Source: Saxidomus purpurata
Taxonomy: Eukaryota > Mollusca > Bivalvia > Venerida > Veneridae
Reading direction: 5' to 3'
DNA: 64,000 bases
Assembly (NCBI GenBank): GCA_022818135.1
Contig: JAFMSR010000005.1
Location: 23,637,272-23,701,271 of the forward strand
Part shown: positions 1-13,082 of the stretch, in pieces
How positions within the stretch are numbered: the first letter of the stretch is position 1
Layout: every line of letters starts with the position of its first letter
Program-made: the position numbers and the translations under genes
Notes under the pieces: model-generated
The model's database searches: none
The model's input: the letters and a program-made list of their open reading frames with translations, nothing else
What the model was told of the DNA's origin: nothing

Positions 1-250
1 GACAGATAACCCATACTGTGTTGACCAGAAGATGGGCAACCCCATTGAGCGTCTTAATAGCAAACTTGTATTTTTTCTCTTGTGAAAACAGAATTACTAA
101 TTCCAGTCAATCAATTCTTGGTAATTAACACTGGTTTCTGTGTTGAAAAAAAGACCAACAATCATTCAGCAAGAACATTATGCACGAAGGTAAAAACAGA
201 TAGTGAAAACAAAACGATAAAAAAGTCATATATATGTCTATTTTGGGTTT

Positions 251-343
251 CATTCGTTCGTTCATTCATTCGTTTGTTCGTTCGTTCGTCCGTCCGTCCG
301 TCCAACCAACCAACCACCCACCCATCAACTCACTCACTCACTA
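251..343. repeat. Tetranucleotide tract in A0 (TTCG/TTCA to TCCG to CAAC/CACC to TCAC)
   Basis: A run of four-base repeats whose unit changes along its length. Corresponding tracts lie at 23278-23366, 37069-37168 and 53808-53930, each with a different mix of units. Confidence 0.85.
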
Positions 344-377
344 CAAATCTATCATTGACTCATCATTCATATACATT

Positions 378-684
378 CCTACATGAACGCGTTAGCGTTG
401 TAGAAGTAAAAATTAAAAAAAAATATCACCATCAATTCACTCATTCACAGACTCATTCACTTATACTTATGCACACATTCATAATTCACTAAATAAGTTC
501 CTACATGCGTCTGCATTGTAGATGTAAAAAGTAAAAAAAATAAATAAAAAAATACAAAAAAATGTCACCATCAATTCACTTATTCACACACTCATTCACT
601 CATTACTCATGCACACATTCATAATTCATTAAATAAATTCCTACATGCGTCTGCATTGTAGATGTAAAAAGTAAAAAAAAATAT
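378..684. repeat. Minisatellite, units of about 120-140 bp, in A0
   Basis: Units start with CCTACATG at 378, 500 and 640. Each contains an imperfect palindrome (CTACATGCGTCTGCATTGTAG-like), an A-rich stretch and a CATTCACTCATTC stretch. It is present in all 3' flanks. Confidence 0.75.
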
Positions 685-714
685 CACTCACTCACTCACT
701 CACTCACTCACTCA
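685..714. repeat. (CTCA)n microsatellite in A0
   Basis: About 30 bases of CTCA. The counterparts differ in length: 23706-23772, 37511-37656 and 54306-54350. Confidence 0.9.
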
Positions 715-2946
715 ATAAATCTTATAATCATTAATTACCTATATTTTCTCGTTCCTCATTATCACGATCGTTATGAACAACAACAACAACACAATATAAC
801 TTAAAAAACATATGACAAATACAACAGGGAAACTACCATCATAAAATATCGACACAGGGAGCAAATCAGACAAATGTCAGACATCTCGTGTGTACGGGCT
901 GATCATGATCTACACTAGGCGATACGACATGTATATCTACCTCGAGTCTGGCAAGGCTCCAATAAGCAAAGCAAATGAATTATCCAACTAATCAAGTATC
1001 TTGTACAACTCAGTATATCTGTCCAGCTACCTGTGTTGATTTCCTTATTTCATTTCGTAGAGACCACACTAACGCACGTGAAGGAAAATTGTTTGAGACA
1101 TAAGAACTCTTTTAAGCTTATATATTGTATTAGTTTTGAAAACCTCGGATTTTAGTCTACCTATGATGTGGCGGGTTGTCGGTCTTGATTTGGCCAAGCA
1201 ATTAAAATTTCAATATAAAAAGGATTCCATACTTGCTTCAACATACATGTTTATTGTTTTTAAAACCAAAAATTCAGTAGTAAATTTTGTCGACGAGTTA
1301 ATATCGTATTGTTGTACATGATTCCTGTTGTTCTAGTGCGCTGTTTAACAGTTACCTGTAATGCATTCTAATAGAAGCATTTAGAAAATCTGTATTACAT
1401 CTCTTAAAGGTCCATTACTAATACCAAATCAAATTTTCTTTTAAATCCGGATTCGTAACGGGCGTCTTCTCAGAAGGAAAAATATGACATATTGCATTAA
1501 ATGTGACCATATTGTGTTGAAAATTTGAGTTTAAGAAAAGAATTAATAAAATATATTTTGCCTTTTCGGAAACGAAAGTCGGTTTTCCAGTTTTCAAATA
1601 TCTAATTTTCCAGAAGTCTCCCAGATAGAGGCTGTAAATAGGTTGTACATAAATAAGCATGCCTATTTTGAATAATAATTAAAGAACTTTACTTCCAATG
1701 ATGTGCAAAGTATATATCTGACTGTTCACAACATTCAGTAAAGCGAAAGTAGGACAAAAAGACCACCCAAGCCAATCTAAGGAAATACATAAACATTCAC
1801 TCGTTTTTCTGCAGCAGTATTTCAAACAGGGAAATTCTTGACGGCTATTGTAAAGTTTTAGAAGCCAGTTTCAAACTGTTTTTCCCTGTTACAATTCCAG
1901 ATTTAAAAGAAAATTCGATTTGGTGTTAGTAATGGACCTTCAATATTTAAAGGAAATTGGAAAAAAGAAATTCACGGACGCCCATTTACCCTGCCGGTCG
2001 CAAATTCATCAAATCGGCGCTTCCTTTGTCAAGTAAACCTATTTTTGTCATTTCCTTCGTATGTAACGAACTCTTTTAGAAACAGGTATTGTTATTTCAA
2101 TAAAAACAAAAGCAAACTTCTTGTGACGTCTGACAATACAGATTTCATTCAAATATTTGAATTTGCCTCTTGAATCTCGCGAGATCTCACAATACATGTT
2201 ATGATGTTGAAGTGTCTTAGAAATTGTAAAGAAGGTTAGAAAATTAAAACAAGGAAAATACCAAAGTTGAAATGCCAATGTTAATGGAAGTGCATAATTT
2301 TTTATTAATGGAGGAGATACTAACATTTTTGACATGCAATTTATGTTATATAAGAAATAAATACTGCAGAGTTGAGAGTTTACGATGAAATTGTAAATAT
2401 TCCTGCATAGTTACACACATTAAAGTCACGGTTGTATTGGTCAAGTCGGATCTATGACAAAAGTTGGTAGTAGCTTAATTGCCTTACGTGCAATACAAGT
2501 TTGGTAATAAGAAAAACCAGTCCATCTGTTGATAGCTAACGAACCAAAATAGCTACATACACATATAAAAACTATTACGCTGGTGTGCTGAAAACACACG
2601 AAATTTAGTTACATGTATAACGCATGTCATTCAATACATGTACGCACTTTATCCTAAAAAGGTATTTACTACAAAAGTGCGTCCACGATCCAGAACAAAA
2701 CATTTAGTTTACAACCCAGTTTGCCAACTACGGTTGTTGTTGGTTGGCTACCACGGCAAAATAAAGCGTAGCACTATACAATATCATGATATTGTAACTA
2801 TGTAGATTTAAGACTGAAGCTCTCTCGGCGTCATTGTTTTCTCATAACGAATATAAAGACAGACTGGGACTTAATGTTAAATACGGTGTTAATCCTGTTA
2901 CATAAAGACCGATCGCCGTATGCCCGTCAAACATAAGAATCTTTCT

Positions 2947-3037
2947 CTGGCTGCAGGTTCGGATGGGAATATCTTGCTCGGGGGCGGTAACCAGGGTCTG
3001 CCGAGAGCCGGATATTCCCATTCGCAGATGCAGCCAG
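2947..3037. repeat. Hairpin element in A0 (GC-richer palindrome)
   Basis: The arms start CTGGCTGCA and end TGCAGCCAG, with the stem continuing through GGAATATC/GATATTCC. The same element is at 39255-39345. It looks like a small foldback or MITE remnant. Confidence 0.65.
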
Positions 3038-4439
3038 TGATGGACTCTTTTTCTTGCATATCGCATTTCACTTATAATAGCAGAAATAAAATAAAACTAA
3101 TGACTAACATTCTTTTCTTGTAGTAGGCCTAGTGTAGGCATTTACGCATTCATTCATAAAAGAAGCTCGTGTTGACATCATTAAGAGTACGAGAGTCATC
3201 TTACAATAAGGGTGTAAGATTTCCAGCACTTGTTAAATCCGCAGATATCACGATCTAGTATGCAAGAATTAGTCCGGGCTAACTCTTTCACTTATAATAA
3301 CAAAGCGTCTGATTGTTTATAATACAGTCAACAATAGGTGGATATATTCAAGTTTTCAAGTTTATTCAGAAAATTCCTTTAGGCTGAAAAGCTCATGAGG
3401 ACCTAATAATAAAGATATGATGGCGAACAGTGCCTTAACAAAACAAACTAAACATAATTAATAAACATACACTTGAATATGTGGAGAAAGTTTCAATCTT
3501 TCACAATTTTAGATATATATTTATATATATATACATGTAATTGCGACACATACTAAATTTATTATAATATTCACATAAGAAATAAACAGGAAACTAACTG
3601 TTACATTATTAAAGTCTGTCCCACCTAATTTTGAGACCTCGATTGCTGAGCCATTTTACACAAATATTTGCTAGCACTTTTCAAAGTAGAACAACGATAT
3701 CTCTGGACATATTTTTTGTTTTTGCTTTTTATTTGATGTTGATGTCATAAATCGTATTTTTCATATTTTCCCATAGAGCGTAATGCAGACGTGATAACGT
3801 CACTGTTTCAATATGGCGGCGCCCGCGTCAGGGGCTTACTCAAAATTAACAATGCGCTAATTACACTGGCAGACAGAATCCTCAACATGCGTTCGCGATT
3901 TTTTTTATTTTGAATTTTAACTAAAATTTAAAGTACTGAATACATTGCTTGTTTTATCAGCTTTCAATTAGGGGTCTTTTATAAAACTTAAAAAAATGTT
4001 TAAGTTACGACCATTAAAAAACACCGCCAACAGTACAAAAACGGACTATCGGCTTCTGCATATCCGAGTAATTATATATTTACCTTATCAATAAAAATAT
4101 TGTATAGGTCCAATTCGATATTCGTAACTGTTTCAAATGAGATCGTCATTAATTTTCTTCTTTATAACATTTCAAAGCAGAAAACAATTACTAAAGTATT
4201 GTAGCATTCATAAAACCTGTCACATTGATACCCGTTACGAATTCATTCATGCGTGAAATCCACAACAATCAGCCATAAAATCACACGAAATGCACACAAA
4301 TAGCGAATTTTACCTATAATACTGCGTTTTGTTTGCAAACACGGTCTAAATTAATCATCTACAGACATAGTGACCCATGCATTCTTTTGATGTGGCATGA
4401 TAGGATGCGTTAAACCGTGGTCACATTAACTCTACTAAG

Positions 4440-5080
4440 CTTCGTACTTCGAAATTTTGCAAAATCAAACGTACGGACATCGTAGACTCTTGCGAGCATC
4501 GTAAAGACTTTTTTTAACTCGAAGAAGACTCGGGAACTTGGTGAAAATGTTTCACCGAGCTCATAGAATTGTTTGATGTCTGGAGCAGCTCGCAAGGGCC
4601 CCGATAGAGCTTAAACGGGCATCGTACGATGTCCCTGCGGATTTGGAACACCGCAAGGCCCGTAAAAGCTTGCCGATGCTCGCACGACTGTCATAGGAGA
4701 GTAGCACGTTCAACGTAAGATGTTCGTACGATACAACGGACACCGGGTGGGGACCTTGCGATGACCGCACGAGGCCCGCAGGTTGTTACGTTCGTCGTAC
4801 GGGCTCGATACGACATCCTTGACGATTATAGTAAAAAAAGAGAAATTTTCAGATATCGCTGAACTAGTTAATTCTTGCCGTTCGCACACCGTGCGGACAC
4901 CGTACGTGCACCGTACGAGCGTCGTACGAACGCATGTGCAGACCGTACGGAACTTGAAGAGAATTCATTGAAACAACAATTATGTTATGATCGTTACTTT
5001 CGCTACATATCCAAGTTTTGAAAGTTATATTTTGATTGCAAAAATTTTATAAATCGTACGGACATCGTACGGATATAGCG
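4440..5080. repeat. CGTACG-rich degenerate repeat cluster
   Basis: Ten CGTACG hexamers occur in about 640 bases, in contexts such as CATCGTACGATG, ACCGTACG and GTACGGACATCG, in both orientations. Such a density is not expected by chance in AT-rich DNA. It looks like a degenerate short-unit satellite. Confidence 0.6.
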
Positions 5081-5439
5081 GTGTTTCTGGTTTTTCTTTC
5101 TTTATCGTTTATAATTGAACACATACGTTAATCGGGCCCCGCCCGAGCAACAATGATACTTCTTCAGAATTGTGAAAAGACCGCCGATTGCCGGGGATAT
5201 AAACTGGGTTTTTTTTCTTAAAGATTAAAACATGTTTTATGAAAACAGGCTCAAAATATTACACAGGAAAATGTTACTATAAGTCTTGTCAATGTTTGAG
5301 TTTATAGGTTTGAAATTAATGAAGAAATAATATGTGGGTTCTGTCCCCTACCTCAATTGCGAGCCTGTCCGTATAATCACTCACAAATAACTACTTCTTT
5401 ATATGTGATAGAGATCTATATAACCTTTACCCTATAAAG

Positions 5440-5960
5440 GAAGTTTTAGTGGTATACTGGAGTCAAATTGCCCGTCCGTCTATCTGTCTTTCCATGTGTC
5501 TGTGCATATTTTGTTCGCGCTATTTCTCAGCAACTACTCACACGATATCATCAATGAACCTTAACAGGAGTGATTCTCGGCATATTTCGCTCAGATAACT
5601 TTTATGCCACCGAAGGGTGGCATATTAAAATCGCACCGTCCGTCTGTGCGTCCCCACTTACACATGCGTGTCCGGACTGTAACTTTGTCATGCATTGAAG
5701 GATTTAAAAATAACTTGGCACAAATGTTAAGCACATCACGCCGATGTGTCACGTGCAAGACCCATGTCTCTACCTTAAAGGTCAAATCAAACTTTGTGTT
5801 TAAAAGTAATGGAATACTGTATGCATGGTAACTCTGTCATGCATGGAAGGATTTTAAAATTACATAGCACATTTATTGAGCACATGGAGAGGACACAGAC
5901 TGTGAGACACCTCTATCGGGGGCATTCGTCACTATTTATTAAAGTACACGATATTGAAAT
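5440..5960 (+). repeat. Dispersed repeat with TATGCCACCGAAGGGTGGCAT hairpin and GTCC-rich stretches
   Basis: It contains a short hairpin (GCCACC...GGTGGC, 5605-5622) followed by CGTCCGTCTGTGCGTCC. A second, similar line (TAACTCTGTCATGCATGGAAGGATT) repeats an earlier one (TAACTTTGTCATGCATTGAAGGATT). The style is that of dispersed elements common in mollusc genomes (from general knowledge, not searched). Confidence 0.5.
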
Positions 5961-7666
5961 AATTCTGAAAAGGAAACGTATCAACTAAACGAATCTTCTA
6001 ACGCACCACATGCCTTTTCCTTCTTTATTTAATAATCAACAATTCCTGTATATGCTAGCTTATTTTTAGATGTCAGTCCACAAAAGATCTGTACAGAACA
6101 TTTTTAAGAGTTAAGCTTTTCGAACTATGATGTGAATGCTGAGCGCACCCCTTAATTGCTTACTTGCTCAATATGCTAAAGATTATATAGTGACGTAAAA
6201 TAACTACGTCATCAGATAAATATGTCACGAGCACAGTAAGGTTAAGGTAGTGCAACTGTAATGGACACCTTTCCAAATCTAATTTGACATATTATTTTCA
6301 TTATCTATATCATGTCACTGATTTATTTGCAAAATTTCAGGTAGGCTTACCATCATAAAAAAAAAATATTTGAATTTTTTCTTCAAGACCCCATATTCCG
6401 CTTTCTCTTCAAATAATTTGACCCCTAGGGTAGATTAAAGCTCTATAATTCTCTCACATTTGTAGATTCTGTAACAATTTTGGTGTCTATAAAACAAGTA
6501 ATAGTGACAGAATTATAAATCAAACATTATAAGACATTCTTGTAAACCAACAATCTACAATTGCCAATTATCCATGGCAACCCAGCATAAAATGGAAGCG
6601 GTCCCAGCTGAGAAAAAAAGAGGTTGTGTAAAATTAAACGAGTCTCGAGTCAATAATATGAATACTCAGTCAGTATTTATGATTTATTTTTATTAAATAA
6701 CCTATTTGCAATTAAAAAAACAAACAAAAAAACAATTTGCCCGTCTAGTTTTTGAAAAAAATAAGAAAAACTAACGTCTGTGTCAGATATTTCAACCATT
6801 TTATTCCAATTATGTCACCCCTAAGGTTTTCGTAAGTTCCAAATTTAAGCATTTGTTAAATAATTGTATCATATTTAATGTGTAACTATTACAAATGAAT
6901 ACCAGAACAAGTTTTAAACTGCAATAAAACAGTATTATGAAACTACATATATCACTGAAGTTGATTCATACCCCTGCAAGGCCACCTTGACACAAGCAAA
7001 ATAGAAATTTATATGCAGTTTTCAAAATTCAAGTACATATTATCACATGTTTAGTGATTTCAGAATTTTTTGTGTCTAATTATTATAAACAAATGCCAGA
7101 ATTATTATTCAGCTAGAATAAAACAATTGTTAGCATGTCAATTTTTCTAAGAAAAATGAAGGATGTATTGTCACAGGCTTGGCTCATGCGCGTCTGCGTG
7201 AGCGTGCAAAAGTTAAATATTGGCCATAACTTTTCTATTACAGGATGGATTTAGTTCATATTCACACATAGCAATCCTAGTGACAAGACCTTCACACTGA
7301 CCTAATATATAGTGACCCTGACCTTCAGGTGACCTTGACCTCTTCACTTACAACAGCAAAAAAACAAACAAATGTCAAAAACTTTATTATTATCAAATTG
7401 GACATTTTTGGTTCATATTCAATTGTACAACAATCCCTGTGGAAAGACTTAAACAGGACCCTACCTGAAGCAAAATGCAAATCATATTTGTGTTACTTTT
7501 CTTACTGATAGACAGTTCAACACTGAATATGTGTTCCAGCTTATACAATGGACATCACCGAATTGAAAAAATGAAAAATCTCACAGAAATATACAAGTGT
7601 AATTCACAATCACATATGAAATTACTATTACAACATTCATTTCATATGCATGCAACATTAATCTGT

Positions 7667-8030
7667 CTAATTACTTTTTTTCCCAAAATATTGAGAGTTT
7701 TCGGGAATAATTTCTTCCAGCACTTTCTTTGCATTTGAGACTCTGGGTAAACCTTCTGAATTCTTAGCAGTGAAAATATCTCGTATTGTATCTTCATCAC
7801 CACGGGTGTGTAACATTCTAAAATGCATTAGACTTAGTTCTGGCCCAACAATATTTTCAGCTGTAGGCTTTTTTAACACACCAGTGAAGATAAGTGGATG
7901 TAAAGGTTGGCAAGTTTAATGTTTTAGTATTGTTGAATTCCAAGTTATTTGCTACTGCAAATGGAGTGAAACTGTGAGCCATCATATCTTTTGTTGGGAG
8001 ATTCACAAACTGAAGCAATTTTCCTCAAGC
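7667..8030 (-). pseudogene. Possible decayed coding fragment, family unknown
   Basis: On the minus strand an open stretch (about 7667-7912) reads like real protein, with phrases such as PLIFTGVLKKPTAENIVG and LMHFRMLHTRGDED. Just upstream, another frame gives LPTKDMMAHSFTPFAVANN, and the two would need a frameshift to join. I see no start, splice sites or second copy, and I do not recognise it. It could be chance or a remnant of a retrocopy or mobile-element gene. Confidence 0.3.
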
Positions 8031-11000
8031 CATTACATTATGTGAAAACTCTGTCTTTACCGTTGACTCATATGCAAGTTTAAATTTATTTCAAACAAAA
8101 CAAAAAGCTTTTAACGACACAGAATTGTTATAAAAACAAATCGGATTGTTTCAAAATAATGGAAGATCTTGGTCCAGCGATGACAACCAAGGAATCACCT
8201 TTCCCGAATGTAAATAATTTATCAGTACCCAGATGTGCGAAGCCTAGCCTCAATATTTCGCCCTGGCGCACAATTTGTTGGGCTAGTGCGAAGCCGAGAA
8301 TAATAATAATAATTACAACTATGTGTGCATGTACATAATGATCTATCTATTGCTGAAAGCGGCAATGAGTACAGATTGTATTTCCTTATTCAAAATGCAA
8401 TTATTTACAAATACACCATACCAGTTCCAAGTTTGGTGTTCAATGCGAACCATGGCATCCATCGGCATCCCTGTTTAGATGGTTCACGTTTAACTGGTAA
8501 GTAAGCTGGTAAGTTAATGGCACTGGCCCAAGTCCACACTTTGACAACATCAATAAAGACAGAAGACAGTATAATTTTCACTCCACCAAATTATTTCCTT
8601 CTAAATTTCCAAGGTCAACATTCATTAGAAGCCGTAAACGATATCAAACAATTAGGAAACATAAGCATGATAAGGTCTGACAGAAGAACCTGTCACTTCA
8701 CCAAATTATCTTCTTCCAAATTTTCACGGTTCACATTCATTTGGAAGCCGTAGTTTCTGTTTCCTGGTTTACACAATACATGTGATTGTTCTTGATATGC
8801 TTCCTTCGCCATACAGTTTGCTTGCTTCGTAAAAAACGTCCTTTTTTATCACGATTCATCTTTGTTGTTTTCGCGAAAACAAATTACTTTCGATTCGCAC
8901 TTATCACTTCCGGTTTGATTTTTATTTTATTTTTCAACATAATTTGATTATTCAAGCGAATAATAGTAGTTAAATTCAATATAATTTAAGAAATTAGTAA
9001 CTTAATGAAATATTATTTCGTAATAACAAAATAAATCACATGTAAAAAAAATCTCCGGAAACTACGGAAGTTTACCGACATTTACCGATCTTCGAAATTA
9101 TGGCGGGAAATTTTTACAGTCGTCCTACCTTAAATACACACTGCTACATGAGTTACATTATGTTGAGGACTTAGGAATAGGATTTAAGTATTTGTCGAGA
9201 TATGGATGGCTTTAGATCTGTGAAAAACGGGAGTTTCTATAGAAAATATTCAGAGTCATACCGCGATATGCTTTTGGAACATAGTGAAATTATCTGAAAT
9301 ACCTACATGTGTTTCATTCACATGTCCCGTACTTCGCCTGACAAGACGTCGTCACTCATATTAGACTGAGACTCTGTGTAAACAGTTTGAATATGCGAGG
9401 ATCGTGTTGAACATAAACATGACAGTCTTCTTGGATTGTGATATTACGGAAAATAAATATATGTATAACGTAAGTAACGATTTATATTTCATTTGTTTTG
9501 AGGTAATATGATCATTGAGTCTGTTTCTAGTCCAAAATTCCACGGTAAATCGTTCATTTTGCTTGATTTAGTGTTTCAATTAATTTTTCGAAAGTTTTGA
9601 TACACCTCCTAATAAATTCAAGGAAAAAGTGCAAGGTTTCCCGAAAAATCTCCAAAATGGCGTCCATGTAAACAATAGCGTTTTCCCAGCAGCGATATGA
9701 GAAAACGAGTCAACTGACATACGGCAGAAAAAGTGTCAAGCGTATATCAGCAGGCAATCGATAAGTTTTGGGGATTAGGAGTTTACGGAAACAACTACGG
9801 TTCGGTAATATCCGTAAATAACGGTCAGGGTCATAAATCATTGATTATCGATTGTACTGGAATATTGCCTAAGGGAGATACTGAACTTGACGGGTAACTT
9901 TTGTGAAAATCTTATGTTTTAATTTTTATCATTTCTACCAGAAGATAAAGAAATTTCAGCATTATCATTCACATTACTTGCAATTAATAATAATAATAAT
10001 AATAATAGTAATGTTTTAACTAGTGAGCACTATTTCATTACAGTCACATCATCAGTCTTAAAAATAGTCACAGAATAATCCAAAAGCTACAAAATTCGTG
10101 AATTTTGACATAATAATGAGAATGAATCTAGTGTGCACTTGATTTTTCATAATCGGCTAAACCCTTTACACGTACGTAATGTTTGCTCGTGAGATTTGTT
10201 TAAAATTGTAGACCTGTTATTTTCAAGTACAGACGCACACGGCAAGTCTGTTGCAAAAGTATGGTGTGCTTTAGAAACGTAAATAGATGGACCTACATGT
10301 CCCCGGTAAATAGTACGTCAACTTGTTTTATTTTGCGATCTTAAATTCCTAATCAGTGTTATTCCTGATCTGATAAAGACTGACATTTGATTTCGGTAGG
10401 CTTTTTTAATTTGAGAAATAGAACAGTTTCCTTTCAGAATATCAAATAGATTTTACATACTTTAGTAAACGCTTGATGTTGAATGCCTTAAAAAAGTATG
10501 TGATTTTTCATCACATGGCTTGAAAATGTAATTAACATTTTAGAAGAAATGATGATTTATTGTAGGAAAAAAACTTTTCCATTTCTGCAGTAGAATAATA
10601 CCTGTTACATTTTACAGATTTTGTCATTTAATACTCTGCACACAGATCAAACCTTGCGTGTTTCTTTTTTCTTCTCTTTTTGTTAATGTAATAATCAGCT
10701 TATTTCTTCGGGAAGAAATAAAAGACAAAAGATACGAGTAATAAGACTACCTGGTTTGGTCTGGAAGAAACTCTATGTTGACACCTATAAAATGAAACCA
10801 ATTTCAGCGGAGCGAATTCTTGCCTTTCACTCGAGACAAAGAGAAATGTAAAACAAAATATAAAGTACCCGTGCAAGTGTTTCGAAATAAAAATGCATGC
10901 ATAGTGAATCTTTTATGTGTTGCAAATTAACATCAAAAGCTAAATAATATTATTGATAATTATACTGAAAATTTCATGGATCCTCGCTATAAAGACGATA

Positions 11001-12007
11001 TCATGTATATCCGGTTTCAATGAAAGGTTTTGCCTTTTTATGAACAAAAAACTGAAGATTCTAACCCAGTTTGCATTTTAATGTAAAACAAAATCCAATA
11101 TACAATGTTTTAAAGATCAGGGAAAATGTTACGTAATGTCCGGCCATAAAACTTATCGATGGCCTGAAGCAGTTAGATCAATCATTCGGAAGTGTTCGGC
11201 CAGCATTACGGAAGCAACCGAGCTCCGATCGTAAAAATGAAATTATATACCTGTCAAACAAAGCCTTAAAAAAGACCATTCTCTTCTTTCTTTATTTTTA
11301 TATAAAATATATCACTTAAACGGAGAATGATTGTTTTATTCAATCCCGTTTGTGATTCTAAAATAAGTGTTATAGTTTTTGAACAAATTGAAGATAAGCT
11401 GCAAAATTTTCACTTAAAATTGTGACATTTTGGGCGTTTTACTATATATTATATAGTAAAACGACGGGTAGAGTTTTTAAGTTAAAAAAGACCAAACAAA
11501 TAAAGTCTCAGAAAAATAAAAAAATATTCATTATAAAGGGGAAATGTTATATTTTATCATCCCGTTTGTGATTTTAAAATAACTTTATTAGTTAAAATGT
11601 TATCGCGAGTTAATGACAGCGCTCCTATACAAACCTATAGTAAATTTGTGGCGTGTATTGGCCCTGGCTGTGACACTTTTTCTGCCACATGGATACACAA
11701 ACGATTGAAATTCTCGAGGGTGACTTTTTTCTAGATCACAAAACGGGTATTTAATTTTCAAGAAACATTCGATTTTTTTTAGTGTAGGTCAAAGTTGAGG
11801 TCCCACAGTGGGATGGGACAGACTTTTAATCATATATTTTTCTCACCTATGATACATATTTCCGCGCATTTACCCATGTGAGATAAACTTTTCTTGCATA
11901 CCAGATGGGGGATATCTGCAGATTTTACCAGTGCTGGAAAATATCATCTTACACCCCCCATGTAAGACGACTCGCGTGAATTACTTGTGACGTAACGTTA
12001 TAAACAA
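8031..12007. other. Intergenic stretch without a recognisable gene
   Basis: AT-rich sequence with short AAT microsatellites (8303-8315 and 9986-10008), a block at about 11690-11830 that matches an inverted relative at about 27925-28060, and a block at about 11880-11995 that is an inverted relative of about 3150-3275. No exon is called. Confidence 0.45.
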
Positions 12008-12012
12008 TGTGA

Positions 12013-12417
12013 CGTCACTTTCCCAAACACAACATCTTAATAACGTTTGTTTTGATATTAAAATGCATCATTTCGATAAGTTTGTATTTAAATATCTATT
12101 TTAAAGTACAAGACGGCATGCAAGAAAAAGTTTCTACCATGAGATACTTGGTTCAGAATATTAGTTTCTTATAATTATGAGCACGAGGTTCAGATCGAAA
12201 TATCTGTCACTGAGGGTAGCTGTTTGGCGGGAACGAGGCTCTAAACCGTTACCCGAAGTGACGGATATTTCCATCTGAACCAAGTATCTCATGGAAGAAA
12301 CTTTTTCTTGCATACCGTCTTGCATTTTGAAATAGATATTTAAAAACAAACTTACCGAAATGATGCATTTTGATATAAAAACAAACATTCTTTAGATGTT
12401 ATGTATGGGAAAGTGAC
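12013..12417. repeat. Foldback element with about 145-bp arms
   Basis: The left arm (12013-12157) and right arm (12268-12417) are inverted copies, from CGTCACTTTCCC outward to TACTTGGTTCAGA inward. The interior is itself partly palindromic (GATCGAAATATCTGTCACTGAG against GTGACGGATATTTCCATC). A relative of the interior lies at about 15815-15870. Confidence 0.7.
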
Positions 12418-13082
12418 GGCAGAGCCTCGTTCCCGCCAAACCCAGGCGCGTAGGAAGGGTATGGCAGATGTGGATTCACTAAATGGGCGATGGGTCCGGG
12501 TGCCATCTAGGGCAGAGCTTGATAGGGGACCCGGGGGACGAAGCCCACGGCAAAATGCTTTGGGGAATTTAAGCAAAAAATTAAGTAGATCTACTACATT
12601 ATGCTAGAGCAATGTCGGGTATTATCGACCCTTTAGTACGATATTGTGCCGTATGTATACTTACTTTCACTTTCAGTGCCTAAGTGACACTCAAATTACA
12701 GACAAACTATCATTGGTTGATTCTGACCAATGAAAACACTTGTTACTTGACATAGTTAGGTATGATGTAGTATTCTTTCTTGTGATATGTGTCTGCTATT
12801 ATCGACCCCCTTCGGCTATTATCGACCCCCCTACATCCTTTTAAAAATTATGACCAGGGTAAGTGTATAACATTACTTGAAAGGGTTATATTCTTATTGA
12901 ACTTCATTTTACATTATTTTAACATAATTATTAGAGTAACAATCTTGAGCAATACTGCATGATAAGAATATTTTGGGTGCTTGTAAAAGTAGATGACAAC
13001 GACACTATCAGGAATAGGAAGTAGATGATAACGAAATTGACATTTCACGGAAATAGTTTATGCTATGCCTATAGTCTCGAAA

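Larger units (their letters stand above)
1..3520 (+). repeat. Duplicated 3' flank A0, belonging to a gene copy just outside the window
   Basis: From base 1 this block matches the sequence that follows each gene copy (22800-25403, 36620-39690, 53360-55285). It therefore implies that another gene copy ends shortly before base 1. It contains the microsatellite tract, the 120-140-bp minisatellite, the (CTCA)n tract and a hairpin at 2947-3037. Small open frames in it (for example 1136-1321) are not all kept in the other copies, so no gene is called here. Confidence 0.8.
3521..7660. other. Single-copy intergenic stretch with dispersed repeats; no gene seen
   Basis: I see no credible coding exon. 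Within it are a repeat-like block at 3600-3850 (shares CCACCTAATTTTG with an inverted relative ending near 30470), the CGTACG cluster at 4440-5080, a dispersed repeat at about 5440-5960 and a tRACC-type 'GACCTTGACC' repeat remnant at about 7195-7345. Confidence 0.5.

Noticed and set aside
82..492. 136-codon open frame in flank A0
   Set aside because: Most of it is translated microsatellite (RSF, PTTHPSTH), and the frame is not kept in flanks A2 and A3.
1136..1321. Small open frame conserved in A1 (24193-24378)
   Set aside because: Conservation follows from recent duplication. A2 and A3 do not keep the frame, and the reverse strand is open in A2 only.
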